Shown here piece after piece: positions 18,129-26,874 of a stretch of DNA of 55,895 nt. Source of the stretch: CADEEN01 sp035716845 (GTDB lineage: Bacteria; Pseudomonadota; Gammaproteobacteria; Burkholderiales; Burkholderiaceae_C); NCBI GenBank assembly GCA_035716845.1, contig DASTJE010000191.1, positions 1 to 55,895 of the forward strand, written 5' to 3'. Within the stretch, counting starts at the first letter, position 1. Each line of letters opens with the position of its first letter. The translations under genes and the position numbers were made by a program. Under the pieces are notes generated by a model, which made no database searches, had not been told where the DNA came from, and saw only the letters and a program-made list of their open reading frames with translations.

Positions 18129-18995
18129 ATGGATACCTTGCGCCTGCAGGCGCCTTCCCTGCTCGAGTACTTCGCCGCGCTGGTGGCCGATGACGCCCAC
18201 TTCTCGCAGTTCGAAGCGGCGGTGGCCGTGGCGCAGGACGAGGACCCACGTCTGGACGTGCAGGGCGTGCTCGCCCAGGTCGACGATCTGGCCGATCGGC
18301 TCAAGCGCCGCATCGCGGCCGATGCCGCGCCCCTGGCGCGGCTGCGCTACCTCAACCGCTACTTCTTCCACGAGTTGGGGTTCGCCGGCAACGTCAACGA
18401 CTACTACTGCGCCGAGAACAGCTACCTGCATCGCGTGCTGGCCACGCGCCGCGGCATCCCGATCACGCTGGCGCTGGTCTACATCGAGATCGCGCAGCAG
18501 ATCGGGCTCGATGCGCGAGGTGTCTCGTTTCCAGGGCACTTCCTCGTCAAGGTCAAGATGCCGCAGGGCGAGGTCATCATCGACCCGTTCAACGGGCGAT
18601 CGCTCTCGCGCGACGAACTCGAGGATCGCCTGGCGCCCTACAAGCAGCAGCAAGGGCTCACCGGCAACCTCGACGTGCCCCTCGGGCTGTTCCTGCAGAG
18701 TGCCACGGCGCGCGCCGTCCTGGCACGCATGTTGCGCAACCTGAAGGAGATCCATCGGACTGCGCAGGACTGGGCCCGTCTGCTCGCCGTGTTGGAACGC
18801 CTGGTCGTGCTGCTGCCCGACGACTGGGACGAGCGACGCGATCGCGGCCTCGTGTACGCCGAGTTGGGCGACGCCGTCTCGGCGTGCCACGACCTGGCGA
18901 CCTACCTGCGGCATCGGCCACAGGCCGAGGATGCGCGCGCGATCGGCGAGCGCCTCGAGCAGTTGCGCGGCGATGGGTCCGGCAGGACGCACTGA
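18129..18995 (+). CDS. SirB1 family protein (transglutaminase-like plus TPR)
   Basis: A 288-residue protein. The central part NRYFFHELGFAGNVNDYYC, RRGIPITLALVYIEIAQQIGL, VSFPGHFLVKV and IIDPFNGR is the SirB1/transglutaminase-core signature; the last 80 residues look like a TPR (LLPDDWDERRDRGLVYAELGD). The active Cys of true transglutaminases is not evident, so catalysis is doubtful. Function in the cell is not established. It lies 18 bases after murJ and 4 bases before the transporter gene, so it may share their transcript. Confidence 0.85.
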   Translation: MDTLRLQAPSLLEYFAALVADDAHFSQFEAAVAVAQDEDPRLDVQGVLAQVDDLADRLKRRIAADAAPLARLRYLNRYFFHELGFAGNVNDYYCAENSYLHRVLATRRGIPITLALVYIEIAQQIGLDARGVSFPGHFLVKVKMPQGEVIIDPFNGRSLSRDELEDRLAPYKQQQGLTGNLDVPLGLFLQSATARAVLARMLRNLKEIHRTAQDWARLLAVLERLVVLLPDDWDERRDRGLVYAELGDAVSACHDLATYLRHRPQAEDARAIGERLEQLRGDGSGRTH

Positions 18996-18999
18996 GGCG

Positions 19000-20055
19000 A
19001 TGGCTGCGGACTTGCGTCGCCGCGTCGCCTGGGGCGCGCTCGCCCTGGGGCTCGCACTGTTGCTGTGGCTGCTCGGGCCGGTCCTGACGCCGTTCATCGT
19101 GGCCGCGGTGCTGGCGTACGCCTTGCATCCGGCGGTCGAGGCGCTGGCATCGCGGCGAGTGCCGCGGCTGCTCGCCGTCGTGCTCGTCGAGTCCGTGGCG
19201 ATCGTGCTGCTGCTGGCGCTGGGCCTGCTGCTGGTGCCGGTGATCGCCAAGGAACTTCCGCTGTTGCGCGAGCAGATTCCGCTGCTGGCCGAGCGCATCA
19301 ATGGTGCCCTGAGCCCCTGGCTGGCCCAGTTCGGTCTTCACGTGTCCCTCGACAGCGCCAGCATCAAGTCGTTCGTGCTCAAGGTGCTGGATGCAAACCT
19401 GGAGGAGTGGGTGGCCGCGGCGCTCAGTTCGGCGCGCATTGGCGGCAGTGCGCTGCTCGCGCTGGTGGGCAATGCGGTGCTGATGCCGGTGGCCTTGTAC
19501 TACCTGTTGGCCGACTGGCCGCGCCTGGTGGCGCAGGCGCAGGCCTTGATCCCGCCGGCGCAGCGTGCGCGGGTGCTCGGGTTCCTCGACGAATGCGACG
19601 CCGTGCTGGGCCAGTACCTGCGCGGGCAGCTGATGGTGATGGCGGTGCTGGCCGTCTTCTACAGCGCGGCGCTGGCGCTGGCCGGGTTCGAGCTGGCGCT
19701 GCCGGTGGGCGTGTTCACCGGACTGGCGATCTTCATCCCCTACCTCGGTTTCGGCCTCGGGCTGGCACTGGCCCTGCTGGCGGGCCTGCTGCAGTTCGGC
19801 AGCTGGTATCCGGTGGTGGCCGTGGGCGTCGTCTACGGCGTCGGACAGCTCGCGGAGAGCCTGGTGCTGACGCCGCGCCTCGTGGGCGAGCGCATCGGAT
19901 TGAGCCCGCTGGCGGTGATCTTTGCCCTGCTCGTCTTCGGTCACCTGTTCGGGTTCGTCGGCGTGCTGGTGGCGCTGCCCGTCAGTGCGCTGCTGCTGGT
20001 GGCGCTGAGGCGCGCGCGCACGGCGTACCTCGCGAGCCGGATGTACCAGGGGTGA
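19000..20055 (+). CDS. AI-2E family transporter (PerM/TqsA-like membrane protein)
   Basis: A 351-residue membrane protein with about eight hydrophobic segments, including two at the N-terminus, a soluble middle portion (EQIPLLAERINGALSPWLAQ), and a C-terminal block with IFIPYLGFGLGLALALLAGLLQ and VGERIGLSPLAVIFALLVFGHLFGF patterns typical of the family. Substrate unknown; members export autoinducer-2, Na+ or are uncharacterised. ATG at 19000 is used (a preceding ATG at 18973 would overlap the sirB1-type gene). Confidence 0.88.
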   Translation: MAADLRRRVAWGALALGLALLLWLLGPVLTPFIVAAVLAYALHPAVEALASRRVPRLLAVVLVESVAIVLLLALGLLLVPVIAKELPLLREQIPLLAERINGALSPWLAQFGLHVSLDSASIKSFVLKVLDANLEEWVAAALSSARIGGSALLALVGNAVLMPVALYYLLADWPRLVAQAQALIPPAQRARVLGFLDECDAVLGQYLRGQLMVMAVLAVFYSAALALAGFELALPVGVFTGLAIFIPYLGFGLGLALALLAGLLQFGSWYPVVAVGVVYGVGQLAESLVLTPRLVGERIGLSPLAVIFALLVFGHLFGFVGVLVALPVSALLLVALRRARTAYLASRMYQG

Positions 20056-20059
20056 GGCG

Positions 20060-20725
20060 TTGAGACAGATTCCGCTGGCCATCGGCCCGGCCCCGCTGGC
20101 CACGTTCGACAGCTTCCATGTCGGCGACAATGCCGACGTCGTGGCGCATCTGCAGTCGCTGTCGGCGCCGGCCTACCTGTGGGGCCCGTCGGGCGCCGGC
20201 AAGACGCACCTGCTGGGGGCGCTGGTGCACGCACACCAGCGCCGCGGCGGCCGAGCGGGCTGGTTCGACCCGGCGACGCCGTTGCACTGGGCATTCGACG
20301 AGGCCTGGTCGCTGCTGGTGCTCGATGCGGTGGAAGGATTCGATGCGGCGCAACAGCGGGCGGCGTTCGCGCTCTTCATCGAGGCCCAGACGCATGGCGT
20401 GCCGGTGGCGGCGGCCGGTCGCCTGCCGCCCGTGGACCTGCCTTTGCGCGAGGACCTGCGTACCCGCCTCGGCTGGGGCACGGTGTTCGCGGTGGCGCCA
20501 TTGGCCGAGTCCGAGTCCCGTGCCGTGTTGCGGCGCGAGGCCGACCGGCGCGGGATCTTTCTCTCGGACGATGTGATGGACTACCTGCTGACGCGCTTCT
20601 CGCGCGACCTCAAGCACCTGATGGGCCTGTTGGACCGGCTCGACCGCTTCGCGCTGGCCGAACAGCGTGCGGTCACCGTGCCGCTGCTGCGCCGCATGTT
20701 CGAGCTGGAAGGCACGGAGTTGTGA
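20060..20725 (+). CDS. hda: DnaA regulatory inactivator Hda
   Basis: A 221-residue AAA+ protein related to DnaA domain III. The start codon is TTG, 4 bases after the transporter stop. The N-terminus MRQIPLAIGP carries a QxPLxI motif expected to bind the DNA polymerase sliding clamp, as in Hda. Walker A is GPSGAGKTHLL at about residues 38-48; the Walker B-like strand is SLLVLDAVE; sensor regions follow. With the clamp it stimulates ATP hydrolysis by DnaA and prevents re-initiation. The stop overlaps the following gene by 4 nt (GTGA). Confidence 0.88.
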   Translation: MRQIPLAIGPAPLATFDSFHVGDNADVVAHLQSLSAPAYLWGPSGAGKTHLLGALVHAHQRRGGRAGWFDPATPLHWAFDEAWSLLVLDAVEGFDAAQQRAAFALFIEAQTHGVPVAAAGRLPPVDLPLREDLRTRLGWGTVFAVAPLAESESRAVLRREADRRGIFLSDDVMDYLLTRFSRDLKHLMGLLDRLDRFALAEQRAVTVPLLRRMFELEGTEL

Positions 20726-21399
20726 ACCTCACGCTGTTCGACCTCGACGGCACGCTGATCGAGACCGATTCTGACCACGCCTTCGGCGAGTACATGATCG
20801 CCATCGGCTGGGCCGACGGCGCCACCTACCGGCGGTGCAACGACGCCTTCTACGCCGACTATCTCGCCGGCCGTCTCGACCTGCCGGCCTACATCGAGTT
20901 CTGCACCGCATCCTGGCGCGACCGTTCGCCGGCCGATGCGGAGGCCGCGCGGCGCCGCTTCGCGGCCGAGGTGATCGCGCCCACCTACGGCGCTGCGGCG
21001 CGGGCACTCGTCGAAAGGCATCGCGCGGCCGGCGACCTGCTGGCCATCGTCACGGCGACGAACGAGTTCATCACGCGCCCGATCGCGGAGCTGCTGGGGG
21101 TCGAGAGGCTGATCGCGACCGAGCTCGAGCGCGATGTGCACGGCCGGGCGACCGGACGTCTCCACGGCGTGCCGTCCTATCGCGAGGGCAAGGTCGAACG
21201 TGTCGAGCAGTGGCTGGCCGCCGAGGGCCTGTCGCCTGGCGCGTTCGACCGCATCACCTTCTACAGCGACTCCACGAACGATCTGCCGCTGCTGGAATGG
21301 GCCACGCATCCGGTGGCCACCAACCCGGGCGCCGGGCTCGAGGCGATTGCCCGCGAGCGCGGCTGGCCCGTCCTGCACCTGTTCGAGAAGAAGACATGA
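20722..21399 (+). CDS. HAD-IB family phosphatase
   Basis: A 225-residue haloacid-dehalogenase hydrolase: motif I FDLDGTLIETD, motif II IVTATNEF (Thr in place of Ser), motif III Lys in REGKVERV, and motif IV YSDSTNDLPLL. The cap is helical (subfamily IB, related to SerB and to CicA-like phosphatases). The substrate is not known. GTG start overlapping the hda stop; ATG of pcnB overlaps its stop. The placement hda-HAD-pcnB is common in Burkholderiales. Confidence 0.9.
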   Translation: MNLTLFDLDGTLIETDSDHAFGEYMIAIGWADGATYRRCNDAFYADYLAGRLDLPAYIEFCTASWRDRSPADAEAARRRFAAEVIAPTYGAAARALVERHRAAGDLLAIVTATNEFITRPIAELLGVERLIATELERDVHGRATGRLHGVPSYREGKVERVEQWLAAEGLSPGAFDRITFYSDSTNDLPLLEWATHPVATNPGAGLEAIARERGWPVLHLFEKKT

Positions 21400-22958
21400 T
21401 CCGCAAGTTCATCGACAAGCTGCTGGGCAAACCGGCGGCCACCGGCAAGGGGGCGATCCCCTTGGGCAAACGCGTGGAGGTGCCCGCCGCCGAGCACGGC
21501 ATCGACCCGGCGCTGCTCGACGATCGAGCAGTGCGTGTGGTGCGCACGCTGCAGGAGGGCGGCCACGCGGCCTACATCGTCGGCGGCGCGGTGCGCGACC
21601 TGCTCGTGGGACGGCGCCCGAAGGATTTCGACGTGGCCACCAACGCCACGCCCGAGCAGGTCAAGGCGCTGTTCCGCCGCGCCTTCATCATCGGGCGCCG
21701 CTTTCGCATCGTGCACGTGATCTTCGGCCGCGGCCGCGACCACGAGGTGGTGGAGGTGTCGACCTTCCGCGCCTACCTCGAGGCTGGCGACGCCGAGCAG
21801 GTGGAGGGCAACGAGAAGACGAGCCGCAGCGAGCTGGCCGGCAAGAGCCATGTCGTGGACGCGAGCGGACGCGTGCTGCGCGACAACGTCTGGGGGCCGC
21901 AGGTCGAGGACGCCGCGCGGCGCGACTTCACGATCAACGCGATGTACTACGACCCGGTGACGCAGGTCGTCGTCGACTACCACCACGGTTTGCGCGACCT
22001 GAAGAAGAAGACGCTACGCATGATCGGCGATCCGGCCACCCGTTATCGCGAGGATCCGGTGCGCGTGATCCGCGCCGTGCGGTTTGCGGCCAAGCTCGGC
22101 TTCGAGATCGAGCCGGCCACGCGCAGCCCGATCGGGTCCGCCGCGGCGTTGCTGGATGCCGTGCCGCAGTCGCGCCTGTTCGACGAGATGATCAAGCTGC
22201 TGCAGACCGGGCACGCGCTGGCCAGCGTCGCCGAATTGCGCAAGCAGGGCCTGACGCGGCTGTTCCCTCTGCTGGTGCCGCTGATGGAAGACGGGGTCAA
22301 GCACAAGAACCAGCGCGTGCAGTTCATCGAGGCTGCGCTGGCGGACACCGACGCGCGCGTCGGCGACGGGCGCAGCGTCGCACCCAGCTTTCTGCTCGCC
22401 TGCCTGGTGTGGCACGAGGTCCGCGAGCGCTGGCAGGCAGGCCGCGACGCTGGCGTGCCGGTGGTGCCCGCCCTGCACGAGGCCGTCGATGCGGTGTTCG
22501 ACGCACGCATCGGCGACGTCTCCGGCCGCGGCAAGCTGGGCGCCGACATGCGCGAGATCTGGCTCATGCAGCCGCGCTTCGAGCGCCGCAGCGGCAGCGG
22601 TCCGTACTCGCTGGTCGAGCAGCCGCGCTTCAGGGCCGCCTACGACTTCCTGCGGCTGCGCGCCGACACCGGAGAGGTCGACCCCGAACTGGCCGAGTGG
22701 TGGGAGGACTTCTCCCTCGGTTCCCCGGAGGACCGCGAGGCCTTGATCGCCACCGTGCGCGAGGCCCATCGCCAGTCACCGCGGCGCACGGGCGGGCGCA
22801 GCGGCGCGGCACCTGCCGAGGCGGGCGCGGCGGCGTCGGAGGGGGAGGGTGGTGTGGCGCCCGCGGACGAGGCACAGGCTCCCGCGCGCAAGCGCCGTCG
22901 GCGCCGCCGCAAACCCGGCACCAGTGGCGGCGCGGCCGGCGGCGAGGCCGCATCGTGA
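21396..22958 (+). CDS. pcnB: Poly(A) polymerase PcnB
   Basis: A 520-residue class II nucleotidyltransferase that adds 3' poly(A) tails to RNA and so promotes decay. Seen: AYIVGGAVRDLLVGRRPKDFD with the catalytic GG...DxD at about residues 61-81, RFRIVHVIFGR, RRDFTINAMYYD, and RYREDPVRVIRAVRFAAKLGF. PcnB is preferred over CCA-adding enzyme because of the long C-terminal domain and the highly basic tail (RKRRRRRRKPG after an Ala/Glu-rich low-complexity linker). The tail is in the expected place for RNA binding. Start and stop overlap neighbouring genes by 4 nt. Confidence 0.93.
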   Translation: MIRKFIDKLLGKPAATGKGAIPLGKRVEVPAAEHGIDPALLDDRAVRVVRTLQEGGHAAYIVGGAVRDLLVGRRPKDFDVATNATPEQVKALFRRAFIIGRRFRIVHVIFGRGRDHEVVEVSTFRAYLEAGDAEQVEGNEKTSRSELAGKSHVVDASGRVLRDNVWGPQVEDAARRDFTINAMYYDPVTQVVVDYHHGLRDLKKKTLRMIGDPATRYREDPVRVIRAVRFAAKLGFEIEPATRSPIGSAAALLDAVPQSRLFDEMIKLLQTGHALASVAELRKQGLTRLFPLLVPLMEDGVKHKNQRVQFIEAALADTDARVGDGRSVAPSFLLACLVWHEVRERWQAGRDAGVPVVPALHEAVDAVFDARIGDVSGRGKLGADMREIWLMQPRFERRSGSGPYSLVEQPRFRAAYDFLRLRADTGEVDPELAEWWEDFSLGSPEDREALIATVREAHRQSPRRTGGRSGAAPAEAGAAASEGEGGVAPADEAQAPARKRRRRRRKPGTSGGAAGGEAAS

Positions 22959-23419
22959 ACGCGGCTGCCGGCGAGCGCGTGTTCGTCGGCCTGGGGGCCA
23001 ATCTGGGAGATGCGGTGGCCACCGTGCGCGCGGCGATCGACGCGCTGCGCGGACTGCCGGGCACCACCTGCGTCGCGCAATCGAGCCTGTACCGCAGCGC
23101 GCCCGTGCTCGCCGAAGGGCCGGATTACGTCAACGCCGTGGTCGAGCTGCGCACCGAGCTCGCGCCCGAGTCCTTGCTGACGGAATTGCTGCGCGTGGAG
23201 GACCGTTTCGGACGGGAGCGCCCCTTCCGCTTTGCGGCTCGCACCCTGGACCTGGACCTGCTGGCCTACGGCAGCCGCCGCTTGGAAACGCCCACACTGA
23301 CGCTGCCGCATCCGCGCATGCACGAGCGGGCGTTCGTGATCGAACCGCTGGCCGAGATCGCACCCGAGCTGGCGCCGCCGCGCGTGGCCGGCCAGCGCAT
23401 CGAGAGAATCGCATCGTGA
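22955..23419 (+). CDS. folK: 2-amino-4-hydroxy-6-hydroxymethyldihydropteridine diphosphokinase (HPPK)
   Basis: A 154-residue folate-synthesis enzyme that transfers pyrophosphate from ATP to hydroxymethyl-dihydropterin. Conserved: VGLGANLGD at the start, YVNAVVEL, the RTLDLDLLAYG metal/ATP motif and LPHPRMHERAFVIEPLAEIAP. GTG start within the pcnB stop (GTGA). Normal length. folB and folP are not present here. Confidence 0.95.
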   Translation: MNAAAGERVFVGLGANLGDAVATVRAAIDALRGLPGTTCVAQSSLYRSAPVLAEGPDYVNAVVELRTELAPESLLTELLRVEDRFGRERPFRFAARTLDLDLLAYGSRRLETPTLTLPHPRMHERAFVIEPLAEIAPELAPPRVAGQRIERIAS

Positions 23420-23769
23420 ATGCATGGCCCCTGCCCTTGCAGACCTTCGGGCTGCTTGCGCTGTCCAACGTGTTCATGACGTTCGCCTGGTACGGGCACC
23501 TGAAGAACCTGTCCTCCAAGCCCTGGTGGTTCGCAGCGTTGGCGAGCTGGGCCATTGCGCTGTTCGAGTACCTGCTGCAGGTGCCTGCCAATCGCATCGG
23601 GTACGCCGGCGGCTACTCGCTGGCACAGCTCAAGATCGTGCAGGAAGTGACCACGTTGTCGGTGTTCGTGCCCTTTGCCGTGCTGTACATGCAGCAGCCG
23701 CTCAAGCTCGACTACCTGTGGGCGGCGCTGTGCCTGCTCGGGGCGGTGTACTTCATCTTCCGTGGCTGA
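23416..23769 (+). CDS. DMT-like small membrane protein (DUF486)
   Basis: A 117-residue protein with four hydrophobic helices. The sequence FMTFAWYGHLKN, FEYLLQVPANRIGY and SLAQLKIVQEVTTLSVFVPFA is characteristic of DUF486, a half-size relative of drug/metabolite transporters. Start is GTG overlapping the folK stop, the last of four consecutive 4-nt overlaps. Substrate unknown; likely acts as a dimer by analogy with small multidrug resistance proteins (inference). Confidence 0.88.
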   Translation: MNAWPLPLQTFGLLALSNVFMTFAWYGHLKNLSSKPWWFAALASWAIALFEYLLQVPANRIGYAGGYSLAQLKIVQEVTTLSVFVPFAVLYMQQPLKLDYLWAALCLLGAVYFIFRG

Positions 23770-23820
23770 GCGGCAGGACGTTCGCCCTTAAACTCCCCGG
23801 CGATATCCAGGAGGGACTCC

Positions 23821-24468
23821 ATGCTGTTCGGCAAGCTGCTGCCGCGCGAGGGCAATTTCTTCGAGTTGTTCAACCAGCACGGTGCGCACATCGCCGCCGG
23901 CGCCAAGTCCTTCGTGGCCATGATCCAGGAATACGCCGATCCGGTGATGCGCCAGAAGCACGCCGATGCGGTGGACCACGCGGAACGCCAGGCGGACAAG
24001 GTCACCGCCGAGGTGAACCGCCTGCTGCACAAGACCTTCATCACGCCGATCGACCGTGAGCAGATCCACGGTCTGATCAACACGATGGACGACGTGCTCG
24101 ACCTGCTGCAGGACGCCACGGAGACGATGTCGCTGTACGACGTGCGCCAGGTCACCGACGAGGTGCTGCGGCTGGCGGAGCTGTCGGCCAAGTGCTGCGA
24201 GCGCGTGGCGCATGTGGTGACCCTGCTGCCCACGATCGGCCGCGCCGACGTGATCGAGGCGGCGCTCAAGACCTGCGAGGAGATCGACCAGCTCGAGTCC
24301 GATGCCGACCGCGTGATGCGCGCGGCGATGAGCCGCCTGTTCCGCGAGCAGGACGACGTTCGCGAGCTGATCAAGCTCAAGACCATCTACGAGCAACTGG
24401 AGTCGATCACCGACCGCTGCGAGGACGTGGCCAACCTCGTCGAGGGCGTGGTCCTCGAGAACTCCTGA
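23821..24468 (+). CDS. DUF47 family protein, Pit accessory (PhoU-like)
   Basis: A 215-residue all-helical protein (LLPREGNFFELFNQHG, HADAVDHAERQADKVTAEVNRLLHKTFITPIDREQI). DUF47 proteins fold like PhoU and are usually encoded directly ahead of a Pit phosphate permease, which is the case here with a gap of 12 bases. Probably it modulates the permease from the cytoplasm. A strong CCAGGAGG site precedes the ATG. Confidence 0.92.
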   Translation: MLFGKLLPREGNFFELFNQHGAHIAAGAKSFVAMIQEYADPVMRQKHADAVDHAERQADKVTAEVNRLLHKTFITPIDREQIHGLINTMDDVLDLLQDATETMSLYDVRQVTDEVLRLAELSAKCCERVAHVVTLLPTIGRADVIEAALKTCEEIDQLESDADRVMRAAMSRLFREQDDVRELIKLKTIYEQLESITDRCEDVANLVEGVVLENS

Positions 24469-24480
24469 CCGCCGCCGGCC

Positions 24481-25491
24481 ATGGCCTCCGTCCAGGTCGC
24501 GTTCTGGGTGATCGCCCTGCTGGTGCTGCTGGCGATCGCGTTCGATTTCATGAATGGCTTCCACGACGCGGCAAACTCGATCGCCACCGTCGTGTCCACC
24601 GGGGTGCTCAAGCCGCAGCAGGCGGTGTTGTTCGCCGCCTTCTTCAACTTCGTCGCGATCTTCATCTTCCAGCTCAAGGTGGCCGCCACGGTGGGCAAGG
24701 GCATCGTCGAGCCGGGGGTGGTGGACCATTACGTCGTGTTCGGCGCGCTGGTCGGCGCCATTGCCTGGAACGTCATCACATGGTGGTGGGGCATTCCTTC
24801 GTCGAGCTCGCACGCGCTGATCGGCGGCATCGTGGGCGCCACGATGACCAAGGTGGGGGCCGGCGGCCTCGTCGGGGCCGGCGTCTGGAAGACGGTGGCC
24901 TTCATCATCGTCTCGCCGGTGCTGGGCTTCGTGTTCGGTTCTCTGCTGATGGTGGCGGTGGCGTGGATCTGCCGCGGTATGCGCCCGCAGCGCGTGGACA
25001 GCACTTTCCGCCGATTGCAGCTCGTGTCGGCGGGCCTCTACAGCCTGGGCCACGGCGGCAACGACGCGCAGAAGACGATCGGCATCATCTGGATGCTGCT
25101 GATCGCCACCGGCTACGCCAGTACGGCCGACAGGCTGCCGCCGGCCTGGGTGATCTGGAGCTGCTACATCGCGATCGCCGCCGGCACGATGTTCGGCGGC
25201 TGGCGCATCGTCAAGACCATGGGCCAGCGCATCACCAAGCTGCGCCCGGTGGGTGGCTTCTGCGCGGAGACCGGCGGAGCGATCACGCTCTTCCTGGCAT
25301 CCGGCCTGGGCATCCCGGTATCGACCACCCACACCATCACGGGTGCGATCGTCGGCGTGGGCTCCACGCGCAACGCGTCGTCGGTGCGCTGGGGCGTGGC
25401 CGGCACCATCGTGTGGGCCTGGATCTTCACGATCCCCGCCTCGGCGCTCATCGCCGCTCTCGGCTACGGTCTCGGCCGCCTCGTCCTTTGA
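24481..25491 (+). CDS. pit: Low-affinity inorganic phosphate transporter (Pit family)
   Basis: A 336-residue membrane protein with about ten hydrophobic helices. The two Pit signature repeats are visible: FDFMNGFHDAANSIATVVS near residues 21-39 and SLGHGGNDAQKTIGII near 188-203, both with the GxNDAxxT/S type core. Conveys metal-phosphate in symport with protons. Cotranscribed with the DUF47 gene. Its TGA stop directly abuts the stop of the convergent minus-strand gene with no spacer. Confidence 0.93.
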   Translation: MASVQVAFWVIALLVLLAIAFDFMNGFHDAANSIATVVSTGVLKPQQAVLFAAFFNFVAIFIFQLKVAATVGKGIVEPGVVDHYVVFGALVGAIAWNVITWWWGIPSSSSHALIGGIVGATMTKVGAGGLVGAGVWKTVAFIIVSPVLGFVFGSLLMVAVAWICRGMRPQRVDSTFRRLQLVSAGLYSLGHGGNDAQKTIGIIWMLLIATGYASTADRLPPAWVIWSCYIAIAAGTMFGGWRIVKTMGQRITKLRPVGGFCAETGGAITLFLASGLGIPVSTTHTITGAIVGVGSTRNASSVRWGVAGTIVWAWIFTIPASALIAALGYGLGRLVL

Positions 25492-25935
25492 TCACCGGCT
25501 GATCCGCTGCGCCGCTTCGACCTGCCACTCGAAGTAGCGTTGTCCAGCGAAGGCGATCGTGGCCATCAGCGTGCCGGCACCGACCATCAGCGCGGCGATC
25601 ACGCCCAGCACCGGCCCCCAGCCCGTAGAACGTGACGGGGCATCGGGGTTGTGCCGCGCGTCCCAGCGCCCGTCGGGCGTCAGGCCGTACAGGATCGCGC
25701 ACAGCGCCGCCTGCGCCAGCATCAGGCCCAGGATCGGCAGCAGGATCCACGACAGCCTGTCGTCCTGCCCGAGCGTGTGCACGCGCACGATGCCCCACAG
25801 CCCGAGCAGGGTCGGGGCAGGGTGCAGCCAGGCCCAGGCATCGCGCCAGCCGTGGAGATAGACGCGATGCCCCCCCAGCGCGCCGGTGAGCAGCGCGAGC
25901 CAGGTGGCGAGTGTCTTGGAGCGGTAACGGCGCAT
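25492..25935 (-). CDS. TM2 domain (NINE-type) membrane protein
   Basis: A 147-residue protein with a TM2-like N-terminal segment (SKTLATWLALLTGALGGHRVYLHGW), then further hydrophobic helices (ILLPILGLMLAQAALCAILYG and VLGVIAALMVGAGTLMATIAF). Role unknown. The ATG shares one base with the stop of the upstream GNAT gene (TGATG), which indicates coupled translation. Confidence 0.78.
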   Translation of the reverse strand: MRRYRSKTLATWLALLTGALGGHRVYLHGWRDAWAWLHPAPTLLGLWGIVRVHTLGQDDRLSWILLPILGLMLAQAALCAILYGLTPDGRWDARHNPDAPSRSTGWGPVLGVIAALMVGAGTLMATIAFAGQRYFEWQVEAAQRISR

Positions 25936-26474
25936 CAGGCGTCCCCTGGGGGCGTCGCATCGCCGGCGCCCAGGGTCCTCTGCATCAACACCACGTCGAG
26001 CCAGCGCCCGAACTTCCAGCCCGCCGCCTTGAACCGGCCGGCGTCCTCGAACCCGCAGGCGCGGTGCACGCCGATCGAGCCCGCATTGGCGGCGTCGCCG
26101 ATCACCGCCAGCATCTGCCGCGCACCGGCAGCCTCGCACTGGGCCAGCAGCTCCGCCAGCAGGAGCCGACCGACGCCGTGGCCGCGTGCACCCTCGTCGA
26201 GGTAGATCGAATCTTCGAGGCAGAAGCGGTAGGCGCGGCGCGGCCGGAAGTGGTTGGCATACGCGTAGCCCAGCACCGTGCCGCCGCGCTCGGCCACCAG
26301 CCAGGGCAGGCCCTTGGCCAGCACGTCGGCGCGGCGGCGCGCCATTTCGGCCTCGTCCGGCACGTCGATCTCGAAGGTGCCGGTGCCCTGCAGCACCGCG
26401 TGGGCATAGATGCGCGCGATCGCCGGGACGTCCGCGTGCGTACTGGGTCGAATCACGAGAGGGGTGGCGGACAT
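25935..26474 (-). CDS. GNAT family N-acetyltransferase (phosphinothricin acetyltransferase-like)
   Basis: A 179-residue acetyltransferase. The acetyl-CoA motif A is ARGHGVGRLLLAELLAQ (about residues 97-113), followed by MLAVIGDAANAGSIGVHRACGF, and the N-terminal IRPSTHADVPAIARIYAHAV is typical of the Pat/YncA group that acylates phosphinothricin, methionine sulfoximine or related amino acids. Exact substrate unknown. The upstream region holds the divergent rpsP promoter. Confidence 0.88.
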   Translation of the reverse strand: MSATPLVIRPSTHADVPAIARIYAHAVLQGTGTFEIDVPDEAEMARRRADVLAKGLPWLVAERGGTVLGYAYANHFRPRRAYRFCLEDSIYLDEGARGHGVGRLLLAELLAQCEAAGARQMLAVIGDAANAGSIGVHRACGFEDAGRFKAAGWKFGRWLDVVLMQRTLGAGDATPPGDA

Positions 26475-26485
26475 GGCGAGAAGTT

Positions 26486-26506
26486 TATAATCGCCGGCTT
26501 TCGGCG
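26486..26506 (+). promoter_or_regulatory. rpsP promoter -10 and start-proximal hairpin
   Basis: A perfect TATAAT (26486-26491) followed at once by a 5-bp hairpin (CGCCG/CGGCG with a GCTTT loop, 26492-26506). The first 18 nt match the rplS promoter at 16 positions. The rpsP leader would be about 125 nt long, ample room for regulation. Confidence 0.65.
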
Positions 26507-26621
26507 CTGGCTCATCGGGTGGTGGGCGTATCTACGGTGCCGGCTCCCGATCTGCCCGGCTGTGCGTGTTCCGTGTCGACGCGCGTCTGGCGGTGAGAAA
26601 ACCGAAGATTCGAGGATCCTC

Positions 26622-26873
26622 ATGGTCGTCATCCGTCTGGCCCGTGGCGGCGCGAAGAAGCGCCCCTTCTACAACATCGTCGTTGCCGACTCGCGAGAGC
26701 GTCGCGACGGGCGCTTCATCGAACGCGTGGGCTTCTACAACCCGATGGCCGCCGGCAGCGAACAGCCGCTGCGTATCGCGACCGACCGCGTCGCCCACTG
26801 GGCGGGCGTGGGTGCGCAGCTCTCGCCGACCGTGGCCCGTCTGGTCGAACAGGCCAAGAAGGCCGCTGCCTGA
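26622..26873 (+). CDS. rpsP: 30S ribosomal protein S16
   Basis: An 83-residue basic protein beginning MVVIRLARGGAKKRPFYNIVV and containing SRERRDGRFIERVGFYNP, the universal S16 pattern. First gene of the rpsP-rimM-trmD-rplS locus; followed by rimM after a single base. Confidence 0.98.
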   Translation: MVVIRLARGGAKKRPFYNIVVADSRERRDGRFIERVGFYNPMAAGSEQPLRIATDRVAHWAGVGAQLSPTVARLVEQAKKAAA

Positions 26874-26874
26874 G

